DNA of 64,000 nt. It comes from Chloroflexota bacterium. GTDB lineage: Bacteria; Chloroflexota; Anaerolineae; Aggregatilineales; Phototrophicaceae. Positions within the stretch are counted from its first letter, which is position 1; each line of letters starts with the position of its first letter. A program made the position numbers and the translations under genes. Where the stretch lies: contig JAPPEU010000069.1 in assembly GCA_028875245.1 (NCBI GenBank), positions 124,001 through 188,000 of the forward strand. The letters run 5' to 3'. Under the pieces are notes generated by a model, which was given only the letters and a program-made list of their open reading frames with translations, had not been told where the DNA came from and did no database searches. Below, piece after piece: positions 53,939 to 61,619 of this stretch.

Positions 53939-56710
53939 ATGTCTGACAAGTATCAACCCCATGCGATAGAAGTGAAATGGCAGCGCGAATGGGAGGCGAC
54001 CGAGCTCTACCGCTCGAAAGTGGATTGGAGCAAGCCCAAACATTATGCCTTGACCATGCTGCCCTATCCATCGGGCGATTTGCACATCGGCCACTGGTTC
54101 GCCATGACGCCGTCAGACGCGCGCGCCCGCTGGATGCGCATGAAGGGCTACAATGTGCTCTTCCCGATGGGCTTTGACGCTTTTGGCTTGCCGGCCGAGC
54201 AAGCGGCCATTTCCAACAACATCCATCCCTGGAAGTGGACCTACGCCAATATCGAACGCATGCGCGAGCAGCTGCGCAGCATGGGCGCCATGTTCGATTG
54301 GGAACGGGAAGCCATTTCCTGCACGCCGGAATACTACAAGTGGTCGGAGTGGTTCTTCAAAAAATTCTATGAGCATGGCCTGGCTTACCGCGGCTCGGCG
54401 CTGGTGAACTGGTCGGAGACTTTGCAGACCGTCCTGGCCAATGAGCAGGTTATCGACGGCAAAGACGAGCGCATGGGCCAGCCGGTCGTTCACAAGATGA
54501 TGGAGCAGTGGTTCTTCGCCATCACCCGCTACGCCGACGAGCTGCTGAACTTCAAGCCGCTGGATTGGCCCGAATCGATCAAGATCATGCAGACCAACTG
54601 GATCGGCCGCAGCGAAGGCGCTCGCGCGACCTTCCGGACCGAAGTCGGCGGCCATCCCATCGAAATCTATACCACGCGACCGGACACGCTCTGGGGCGCG
54701 ACATTCATGGTGCTGGCGCCCGAGCACGATCTGGTCGAGAAGATCACAACCGAGGAGCGGCGACCGGCGGTGCGGGCTTATGTCGAGCGGACGGCGCTAG
54801 AGAGCGAAATCGAGCGCATGGTTGAGGATCGCGAAAAGACGGGCGTCTTCACCGGCGCTTTCGCCATCAACCCGGTCAACGACGAGCGCATCCCCATCTG
54901 GATCGCCGATTATGTGATGATCACGTATGGGACGGGCGCGATCATGGCGGTGCCGGCGCATGACCAGCGCGACTTCGAGTTCGCGCGCGCCCAAGGGCTG
55001 CCGGTCCGGGTGGTGATTCAGCCCGTTGACGCGGCTGAAGCGCTGGATGGCGATACGATGAGCGCGGCATACGATGGCCCCGGCCTGATGGTCAATTCGG
55101 ACGCGATGGATGGAAGCGAAAGCACTTGGGACAAAGGGCGCAAAAACCCGGCCATCAATCGCGTCATCGACTGGCTGGAAGCGACGGGCAAAGGCGAGGA
55201 AGCAGTCAATTACCGTCTGCGCGATTGGCTGATCAGCCGCCAGCGTTATTGGGGCAGCCCGATACCGATGATCTTCGACGGCGACGCGGTGATACCGGTG
55301 GACGATGAGCAATTGCCGGTGGAATTGCCGGAAGATGTCGACTTCATGCCGACCGGCCGCAGCCCGCTGACCTATCACGAGCCATTCTATAAGGTGGACG
55401 AAAAGCGCCGCCGCGAGACCGATACGCTCGATACCTTCATGTGCTCGTCCTGGTATCAACTGCGTTATCTGTCGCCGGAATGCGAGAGCGCGCCCTTCGA
55501 CGCCGAGGAAGCGGCCTACTGGCTGCCGGTTGATGTTTATACCGGCGGGGCGGAGCACGCGGTGATGCACCTGCTGTACACGCGATTCTTCACCAAAGCG
55601 CTGCGCGATATCGGCCTCTTTGACGACGCGATTGAAGCGATGCGCCGAAATGGACGCGACCCCGCCGGCGCATTTGACGAGCCGATGACGGTGCTGCGCA
55701 ATCAGGGACAGGTCCTGGGCGGGGAGCGGCAGGGCGATTTCGTGCTCTGCGGCGGCAGGCAGGTCGGGGGCAGGCTGCTGGCGGAGCGCGTCGAGGTGGT
55801 CGAATGGAATCAGGTGCCGCCCGGTTTCGCCGGCGTCTTCGGCGAGCTCGCCCATCGCACCGAGAATGTCTTGCATGTCGATATGGCGGGAATCACTCAA
55901 TTCGTCGATGTGCAGCCCGACGCCGAGATCATCATTCCCGATATCGCCGGCGAGAACAACGTGAATCAACTGCGCCATCACCTGGATATCCAGCGCATGT
56001 CCAAAAGCAAGGGCAATGTGGTCAACCCGGATGAACTGGTCGCGGAATACGGCGCCGATGCCATGCGCTGCTACCTGATGTTCAACTTCGATTGGCAGAA
56101 GGGCGGCCCCTGGAACGAAAACAACATCAAGGGCCCGCAAGGCTGGCTGGGGGATGTCTGGGAGATTGCGGCTGCCGGTGCGCCCAGCGCGCCCGGTGAC
56201 CCGTCAGCCGAACGCGATATCGAGCGCAAGCTGCATCAGACGATCGCCGTCATCAACCGCGGCCTGGAGGAATTCAGCTTCAACACCGCCATCGCCGAAC
56301 AGATGAAGTTCAAAAACGCCCTGAAAGCGGCGCTGCGCGCAGGCGGCATCGGCGCGGAAGTCTGGCATTCGGTGATGAATCAGGCGATACGCTTGCTGGC
56401 GCCTTTCGCGCCCCATATCGCCGAGGAACTTTGGGCGATGCTGGGCTGGGAATACAGCGTGCACCGCCAGCCCTGGCCCGAATATGACGCCGAAAAAGCG
56501 CGCGAGGAGCAGGTCGATCTGGTGGTGATGATCAACGGCAAGCCGCGGGAGACCATCTCGGTGGCCGTCGATATCGCGCAGGAACGGGCGCGGGAGCTGG
56601 CTTTGGCGAGCGGGGCCGCCCAGCGCTTCCTGGATGGCAAAGCGCCGCGGCGCACGATCTTCATTCCGGGGCGGAACGGGACTGACCCGAAGGTGAATAT
56701 TGTGGTGTGA
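53939..56710 (+). CDS. leuS: Leucyl-tRNA synthetase
   Basis: 923 residues, somewhat longer than the about 860 of E. coli. HIGH motif 'PYPSGDLHIGHW' (about 42-53) and KMSKS-type 'RMSKSKGN' are both present. The CP1 editing domain includes 'YTTRPDTLWGATFMVLAPEH'. Before KMSKS, a Gly-rich insertion of roughly 95 residues ('GERQGDFVLCGGRQVGG' onward) is longer than the usual leucine-specific domain. Charges tRNA-Leu with leucine in the cytoplasm. Its leader is discussed separately. Confidence 0.95.
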   Translation: MSDKYQPHAIEVKWQREWEATELYRSKVDWSKPKHYALTMLPYPSGDLHIGHWFAMTPSDARARWMRMKGYNVLFPMGFDAFGLPAEQAAISNNIHPWKWTYANIERMREQLRSMGAMFDWEREAISCTPEYYKWSEWFFKKFYEHGLAYRGSALVNWSETLQTVLANEQVIDGKDERMGQPVVHKMMEQWFFAITRYADELLNFKPLDWPESIKIMQTNWIGRSEGARATFRTEVGGHPIEIYTTRPDTLWGATFMVLAPEHDLVEKITTEERRPAVRAYVERTALESEIERMVEDREKTGVFTGAFAINPVNDERIPIWIADYVMITYGTGAIMAVPAHDQRDFEFARAQGLPVRVVIQPVDAAEALDGDTMSAAYDGPGLMVNSDAMDGSESTWDKGRKNPAINRVIDWLEATGKGEEAVNYRLRDWLISRQRYWGSPIPMIFDGDAVIPVDDEQLPVELPEDVDFMPTGRSPLTYHEPFYKVDEKRRRETDTLDTFMCSSWYQLRYLSPECESAPFDAEEAAYWLPVDVYTGGAEHAVMHLLYTRFFTKALRDIGLFDDAIEAMRRNGRDPAGAFDEPMTVLRNQGQVLGGERQGDFVLCGGRQVGGRLLAERVEVVEWNQVPPGFAGVFGELAHRTENVLHVDMAGITQFVDVQPDAEIIIPDIAGENNVNQLRHHLDIQRMSKSKGNVVNPDELVAEYGADAMRCYLMFNFDWQKGGPWNENNIKGPQGWLGDVWEIAAAGAPSAPGDPSAERDIERKLHQTIAVINRGLEEFSFNTAIAEQMKFKNALKAALRAGGIGAEVWHSVMNQAIRLLAPFAPHIAEELWAMLGWEYSVHRQPWPEYDAEKAREEQVDLVVMINGKPRETISVAVDIAQERARELALASGAAQRFLDGKAPRRTIFIPGRNGTDPKVNIVV

Positions 56711-56751
56711 ATGGGTGATTTGAGGATTCTAGAAACTGTGTGAATAGGGCA

Positions 56752-59448
56752 CTAATACAACGCAAACGGAAGTTGGTCGAGAGCATCAAGTGCCTTGCTC
56801 TTAAGATTTTGACAATATTCATTGCCGGGATCGACTTTGAGGCCACGCTCTGCCGCGTCGAGCGCCTTCTCATTTTGCTTGCTCTGCATATACAGCCAGC
56901 CGAGCCTAGAGAAATCGTCAGCATTAGCTTTTTCTATTCTGCTTTCCATTAACTCAATTAGTAAGTCCAAGATAACTTCTTTCTCTCCTTCGTCGAAAAT
57001 GTATTTCCGTTCTTCATTTCTGGGACTATTTATAGCATTGAAGCGATTCACCGCCTCGCTGATTTTGTCATATGAAGTCCCCGGCATTTGGGCCAGTTGA
57101 ATACGAGCGTCGAGTTCCTCCGAGTATTCGTGATCGGCGGCGCTAAGATTGGCTAGCTTTTCCCATATCATTCGCTTCTTCTGAGTATCCCCTGAAAATT
57201 CTATAAAATTTCTTAGCGTTTCTTTATGCTTTTCAGTATCGTTATATTCTGCGTAGAGATCAGCTAGATATAACCACGCTTCTGGATATCTGCGCTTGGC
57301 AATGAATTCCACAATCGGTTTGTATAATTCTAGTTCACTTGGACAATTGCGGATTTGTCTTCTTATCTCACCAAATAGCCTGCTTATTCGTGGTGAAATG
57401 GTCTTGCTAAGGTCGGATTCTTGAGTGACACCAAATGATCGCAAGAATTTCAGGTCGGCCTTTATCGCCATTTTCATGGTGCTGGTTTCTAACTTCCTCG
57501 TGCCAAATTGGGACGCAACCAACGGCACTTCCCAGTACGTCTCGTTGTCAGCGGTGGAGTCACGCTTACGGATAAGCGAACTGTCATAAAGTGCGTCAAT
57601 TGCTTCAGATATGCGTCGCATGCCGTTATCAGGACGCAGCAGTACAGCCTCTAGTGCCGATTCCGCGACTAACGACTGCCAGTCGCATAGGGTTAGGAAC
57701 ACGCGCTTAGCGACCTTATTCAATTGATTGTAGTTCCGCTCAAAAAGCGAATCCAACAAGTCGTCATGATTCGTAACAATGTTCTCCAATTGAACTAAGC
57801 GGTCAGACTTTTTGATTTCACCTAATACGATCTTTATGACATATGGATGACCCTCCGAGAAGCCTATCAACCGATCTGTAAACGCACTGCTCAAGTGATG
57901 ACGAATAAACAACCTATCTGCCGTTGAGTCTATTAGTTTGTTGCATTCTTCATTAGACATGCCTTCTAGTTCTATCGGAAAGTCAGCTTTGAATTCGCGT
58001 ACCCGTGTGGTTATTACTGCCTTGTTAGTCTTTCCCAAGTATTGGTAAATCCATTCGTACAACTCCACTGGGCTTGCTACCGTTTCAAAGTTGTCGAAAG
58101 CGAATAGAATTTTCCCTAACTCACTCTTGTGCATGTTCTGTTGCAGAAACGTTACGGCATTTGCTTTGTCCTTTAACTCTTCAAAACTCAAGAAGTAAGT
58201 GCCCAGCAATCCTTTGAATACGTCAGCAATATCGTCCTGGTTCAACACTTGTGGTTTAACTTGTTTAGGCACTCCGGTTATCGACAAGTCGATATCTCTT
58301 GAGCTAAACCACAATATTGCCCGGAAATGCTCTTCATGTGCAATTCTATGTAATACCTCAAGTGTCAACCACGTTTTCCCGATGCCCCCTCGCCCACGCA
58401 ACGTAATGATATGATGAGGTGTATCATTTACGATTTCCCGATATAGACTCTCTTCCTCTTCAAGTCGGCGAATATACTCGACGGGCCTTGACGGTAGATT
58501 TGTTATTGTGTCTCCGTGTGCACCCGTTTCGACAAGCTCGGAAAGGCCCTGTGTTTCACTGTCTGGCAAATCAGTAACTGGTTTCCTATACTCCTTTGCA
58601 TCCGGGTATTGTTTCTCGCCAGACAGGTACGAAATCATCTCTATTCTTTTGCCATTCCATCCCCCGTTCGAGACAAAGACGTTATCTATTTCTGAATCCG
58701 AAACAATCAAATCTACTTCACGTAAGTTCTCGCGATTGACGTGTTGTCCAAAGTGGATGTACAAGCCCTCATGTAGAGTGATCTGGCTGCCCAACTTTGT
58801 GGCGAGCATATCTAAACTGTGCGCTTCACTATGCCACCGAACGACGTGGTATTTCCCTTTTAGAGTCTGCTGAAGATACGCCCAAGGTCGCCGGAAGATT
58901 AGAAACTCCTCTGCAATGATGATAATGGACCGATGCAACGGTTCACACATTGAACGGACATCGTCGCTAAGAAGTGCTCCATGAGCTTTTGACTTGTTGC
59001 GCAATGTGGCAAAATCGTGAAACCACATCTTTCCTCTGACTTGTTTATCAGATTGTGAATCAAATGGCGGATGGGCAATTTCAACGCATTTGCGCAGAAG
59101 TGTCACACTTTCGTGCTGCCATGTTCCTGACAGTCTCCTGTCACTGAGTTGGCTTGCCTCGTTTCCGTCAGCTACGATCTCGTCATGCAGGTGTTGTGCT
59201 GCAACGCCCGCGATGATTTGTTCAAGAACTTGACTCCACTCGCCGATACTGTCGGCTCGCACCAGTCGATGCTTTAGTCTGTATTGGTGACGATCTTTAC
59301 CATCTGTAACGGCAGATACCAAACCGGCAATCGCAAATTTGAAAACCATTTCCCCAAAAAGCATTAACGAATCGAAATACTCTCGTGCGGAGTCATCCCT
59401 AGCATCTTCAACACGCTCTTGCATTTTTTCGAATGGCTTAAGTAGCAT
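56752..59448 (-). CDS. HEPN-like/STAND NTPase with TPR repeats, putative antiviral defence protein
   Basis: 898 residues, visibly AT-richer than its neighbours. Residues 1-200 are mainly helical and include 'FATLRNKSKAHGALL': Arg150-Asn-x4-His156 fits the HEPN RNase motif R-[N/D/H]-x4-6-H. A central NB-ARC/STAND module follows: Walker A 'LRGRGGIGKTWLTLEV' (Lys358), Walker B-like 'KILFAFDNFETV', sensor 'KAVITTRVRE' and 'GHPYVIKI'. About 700-898 is TPR-like ('PEAWLYLADLYAEYNDTEK', 'GWLYMQSKQNEKALDAAERGLKVDP'). STAND proteins sense a ligand, oligomerise and switch on an effector; here the effector would be a nuclease. The start has 'GGGGGA' seven bases upstream. Function is inference from architecture and context. 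Confidence 0.72.
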   Translation of the reverse strand: MLLKPFEKMQERVEDARDDSAREYFDSLMLFGEMVFKFAIAGLVSAVTDGKDRHQYRLKHRLVRADSIGEWSQVLEQIIAGVAAQHLHDEIVADGNEASQLSDRRLSGTWQHESVTLLRKCVEIAHPPFDSQSDKQVRGKMWFHDFATLRNKSKAHGALLSDDVRSMCEPLHRSIIIIAEEFLIFRRPWAYLQQTLKGKYHVVRWHSEAHSLDMLATKLGSQITLHEGLYIHFGQHVNRENLREVDLIVSDSEIDNVFVSNGGWNGKRIEMISYLSGEKQYPDAKEYRKPVTDLPDSETQGLSELVETGAHGDTITNLPSRPVEYIRRLEEEESLYREIVNDTPHHIITLRGRGGIGKTWLTLEVLHRIAHEEHFRAILWFSSRDIDLSITGVPKQVKPQVLNQDDIADVFKGLLGTYFLSFEELKDKANAVTFLQQNMHKSELGKILFAFDNFETVASPVELYEWIYQYLGKTNKAVITTRVREFKADFPIELEGMSNEECNKLIDSTADRLFIRHHLSSAFTDRLIGFSEGHPYVIKIVLGEIKKSDRLVQLENIVTNHDDLLDSLFERNYNQLNKVAKRVFLTLCDWQSLVAESALEAVLLRPDNGMRRISEAIDALYDSSLIRKRDSTADNETYWEVPLVASQFGTRKLETSTMKMAIKADLKFLRSFGVTQESDLSKTISPRISRLFGEIRRQIRNCPSELELYKPIVEFIAKRRYPEAWLYLADLYAEYNDTEKHKETLRNFIEFSGDTQKKRMIWEKLANLSAADHEYSEELDARIQLAQMPGTSYDKISEAVNRFNAINSPRNEERKYIFDEGEKEVILDLLIELMESRIEKANADDFSRLGWLYMQSKQNEKALDAAERGLKVDPGNEYCQNLKSKALDALDQLPFALY

Positions 59449-59563
59449 TGTGGTCCCCCAAGAAAGTAAATGCCTTTAGAATCAATATTACATGAGTATA
59501 ATGCAAAGCCCAAGATCGAAAACAGTGGTCCCTATGCGGCAGAAAAAGTATGGGGTCAGATTG

Positions 59564-59592
59564 TTGCAAACGCGCGACCTAAGTGTTATGCT
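59564..59592 (+). promoter_or_regulatory. Probable promoter of the selenoprotein gene
   Basis: 'TTGCAA' (59564-59569), 17-nt spacer, 'TATGCT' (59587-59592), about 42 bp before the ATG at 59635. Confidence 0.6.
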
Positions 59593-59634
59593 ACGACTAT
59601 CGGCCGTGAAGAACGCTTGAAGAGGAGCAATCTT

Positions 59635-59928
59635 ATGCAAGAAGGTGGAATGGACGTTGTCGTCAAGTACTGCGCGACTTGAGGACACCAACCCAATGCC
59701 GTCAGTTTGACGGACGAAATCTTGAACGAACGCGAAATTGAATATTTCATCAGCAGTTGGAAACTGATCCCGGGCACCGGCGGCGTCTTTGACGTCACGG
59801 TCAACGGCGAGTTGGTTTTCTCCAAGCACGAGGTTGGGCGCCATGCGGAACCGGGCGAAGTACGGGCCGGCATCTTGAAGGCGCTGGAAGCCGTCCGCCC
59901 GGCCGATTTTGAGTTGGCCAGCAAGTAA
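59635..59928 (+). CDS. SelW/Rdx-family selenoprotein with in-frame UGA (Sec16)
   Basis: The track splits this gene into ORFs 59470-59682 and 59707-59928, which are in the same frame and separated only by TGA at 59680-59682. Reading TGA as Sec gives a 97-residue protein, MQEGGMDVVVKYCATU then GHQPNAVSLTDEIL and so on. 'YCxxUGx' at residues 12-18 is the redox motif of the Rdx/SelW fold, and the C-terminal half 'LIPGTGGVFDVTVNGELVF' and 'GRHAEPGEV' is the family hallmark. Cys homologues carry CxxC at the same place. 'AGGAG' lies 8 bp before ATG 59635. A SECIS-like hairpin follows the UGA. The probable role is as a small thiol-selenol redox protein. selA, selB, selC and selD are not in the window. 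Confidence 0.85.
59683..59713 (+). promoter_or_regulatory. Bacterial SECIS element
   Basis: Directly after the UGA, 16 nt of linker and then 'CCGTCA' (59699-59704) - loop GTT - 'TGACGG' (59708-59713), a perfect 6-bp stem. The loop begins with G, 22 nt after the UGA, within the spacing and G-rule known for bacterial SECIS. SelB would bind it to deliver Sec-tRNA. Structure is read from sequence; function is inferred. Confidence 0.78.
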
Positions 59929-59940
59929 CAAGCCTGGATT

Positions 59941-59957
59941 TGCGAATCTGATTCGCA
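59941..59957. repeat. Palindrome downstream of the selenoprotein stop
   Basis: 'TGCGAATC' - T - 'GATTCGCA', a perfect 8-bp dyad with a 1-nt centre, 12 bp after the stop codon. Too tight for a normal hairpin loop; possibly a protein-binding site or a transcript end. Confidence 0.4.
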
Positions 59958-59978
59958 ATCAAATCGCCAAGAGCAAAG

Positions 59979-60009
59979 CCGCCCGAAAGCAGCTTCGTCG
60001 GGCGGTTTT
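59979..60009 (+). terminator. Intrinsic terminator of the selenoprotein gene
   Basis: 'CCGCCCGA' (59979-59986) pairs with 'TCGGGCGG' (59998-60005), followed by TTTTG. An A-run before the stem makes it partly usable in the other direction. Confidence 0.8.
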
Positions 60010-60023
60010 GTTGCCCCAAGCTG

Positions 60024-60053
60024 TTGCATAGTCTCGGCAAACTATTGTAGACT
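60024..60053 (+). promoter_or_regulatory. Weak candidate promoter of the amino-acid binding protein gene
   Basis: 'TTGCAT' at 60024 and 'TAGACT' at about 60048 with an 18-nt spacer, about 95 bp before the start at 60150. Suggestive only. Confidence 0.35.
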
Positions 60054-60149
60054 GATATTGTAAGCAGCGCTGGAGCCTTCGTCGAAAACGCTGGCATTCA
60101 GCGCAAGTATCGCCGTTCAATCTAAATTCCCCAAGGAGGTTGGAGAAAA

Positions 60150-61187
60150 ATGAATCGTCTTGTATTGGTAGGACTACTTGTGGTCGCTGTTTTCCTCGTG
60201 AGCGTCGGGCTGGCGTCCGCGCAGGACGGGCACATCGTTGAGCGCATTCGCGATCGCGGTGAGTTGATCTGCGGCGTGAACTCGGTACTGCCCGGTTTTG
60301 GCACGCAGAATGACGCCGGCGAGTTTGAAGGTTTTGATGTGGACATTTGCCGCGCCGTCGCCGCCGCAATCCTCGGTGACGCCAACGCAATCGCCTTCCG
60401 TCCGCTGGCCGCCGCTGAACGCCCGACCGCGCTGGCAAGTGGCGAGATTGATATGCTAAGCCGCAACACGACCTGGACGCTCAGCCGCGATACCGAATGG
60501 GGCGCGACCTTCGGGCCCACGACCTTCTATGATGGCCAGGGCATCATGGTCAAGATCGACTTTGGCGTGACCACCATTGACGAGCTCGGCGAAGAGAGCA
60601 TCACCATGTGCGCGACCGCCGGCACCACCACTGAGCTGAACATCACGGACAAGGCCAACGCGCTGAACGCTGACTGGGAGCTGAACACATTCCCGGATTT
60701 CGACGCCATCATGGATGCCTATGAAGCAGGCGCCTGCGATGCCTTCACCAGCGATATCAGCAGCCTGGTTTCGCGCAAGGCCACTTCGGCTGATCCCGCC
60801 GCGCACTCGATTCTGCCCGGCGCCATCAGCAAGGAACCGCTTGGCCCGGTCAGCCCGCAGAACGACGCCAATTTCGCCGACATTATCCGCTGGGTCGTTT
60901 GGGGTCTGCTGTCCGCGGAAGAATTTGGCATCAACAGCATGAACATCGGCGACTATATGGATAGCGAAGATGCCGGCATCGGCCGCCTGCTAGGCCTGGG
61001 CGACAATGTGGCTGGCGACTATCTCGGCATCAACGATCAGTTCATGGTTGATGTGATCACGCAGTTGGGCAACTACGCCGAGATCTTCGACCGCAATCTG
61101 GGTCCGGATACGATCTTCGGCCTGGAACGCGGCTTCAACGCCCTGTGGACGGACGGCGGCCTCATGTACGCGGCGCCCTTCCGTTAA
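60150..61187 (+). CDS. aapJ: General L-amino acid ABC transporter, periplasmic binding protein (AapJ/BztA-like)
   Basis: 345 residues with a signal peptide ('LVLVGLLVVAVFLVSVGLASA'). The mature part opens 'IRDRGELICGVNSVLPGFG' and includes 'YDGQGIMVKIDFGV' and 'CDAFTSDISSLVSRK', the pattern of AapJ/BztA proteins, which bind a broad set of L-amino acids (Glu, Gln, Asp, Asn and others). 'aaggagg' precedes the ATG. The two permease genes follow after about 430 bp containing a terminator, so binding protein expression may be higher than permease expression. The ATPase gene is outside the window. Confidence 0.9.
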   Translation: MNRLVLVGLLVVAVFLVSVGLASAQDGHIVERIRDRGELICGVNSVLPGFGTQNDAGEFEGFDVDICRAVAAAILGDANAIAFRPLAAAERPTALASGEIDMLSRNTTWTLSRDTEWGATFGPTTFYDGQGIMVKIDFGVTTIDELGEESITMCATAGTTTELNITDKANALNADWELNTFPDFDAIMDAYEAGACDAFTSDISSLVSRKATSADPAAHSILPGAISKEPLGPVSPQNDANFADIIRWVVWGLLSAEEFGINSMNIGDYMDSEDAGIGRLLGLGDNVAGDYLGINDQFMVDVITQLGNYAEIFDRNLGPDTIFGLERGFNALWTDGGLMYAAPFR

Positions 61188-61223
61188 ACCGAAGCTGAAC
61201 GCAGCTGGCGCAAGTTTTGCAGA

Positions 61224-61260
61224 GGCGTGTCACCCAAGCGGTGGCGCGCCTTTTGTTTTT
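61224..61260 (+). terminator. Strong intrinsic terminator after the binding protein gene
   Basis: 11-bp stem 'GGCGTGTCACC' / 'GGTGGCGCGCC' (two G-U pairs) with loop CAAGC, followed by 'TTTTGTTTTT'. It likely sets the ratio between binding protein and permease transcripts. Confidence 0.88.
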
Positions 61261-61373
61261 ATGTAAGTTTCGGAAATCTCGCCGGTTTTGGGCGGCCCCT
61301 GGTCAATTCGAATTCGTCGGGCGGGCGACGCGGGATGCGCAGGCGCAATTTCGATTCAACGTAGAATTTGGGT

Positions 61374-61522
61374 AGTGTATCGAAGTCGGTGGAAATTCAT
61401 TTTCACCACAAAGGAAAGAAGGACACAAAGAAATTGCATATAGTCTACGTTTCTCGGTGTCCTCGATTTTCTCGGTGTCCTCGGTGGTAAAGTTTTTTTG
61501 TTTCCACCGAAAGGTATACACT
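61374..61522. repeat. MITE-like element, copy 2
   Basis: 149 bp bounded by 'AGTGTATCGAAGTCGGTGG' (from 61374) and its near complement 'CCACCGAAAGGTATACACT' (to 61522). The interior is itself a long imperfect hairpin with 'TTCACCACAAAGG' on one side and 'CCTCGGTGGTAAA' on the other, built of 'TCGGTGTCCTC' units related to the CTCTGTG repeats. No coding potential. Same ends as the element at 1822-2217. Confidence 0.75.
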
Positions 61523-61619
61523 TCCAGAATTTGTCATATCCGCCGAGATTGAATAAAATTATTCCAGTTGAGCGACGAGCCGGGCGGAAGAGATCCTCCA
61601 TCTCTGTGGCAATTAGCGT

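Noticed and set aside
54797-56140. Antisense ORF (447 aa) over leuS
   Set aside because: Shadow of leuS with no motif of its own.
59470-59682. Stand-alone 70-aa ORF upstream of the selenoprotein
   Set aside because: Its beginning (59470-59634) has no homology and precedes the promoter and ribosome site; only its last 15 codons are the real N-terminus of the Sec-containing gene.
59707-59928. Truncated SelW-like ORF starting at TTG 59707
   Set aside because: The TTG lies within the SECIS hairpin, has no ribosome site, and the ORF lacks the CxxU/CxxC motif that is essential to the family.
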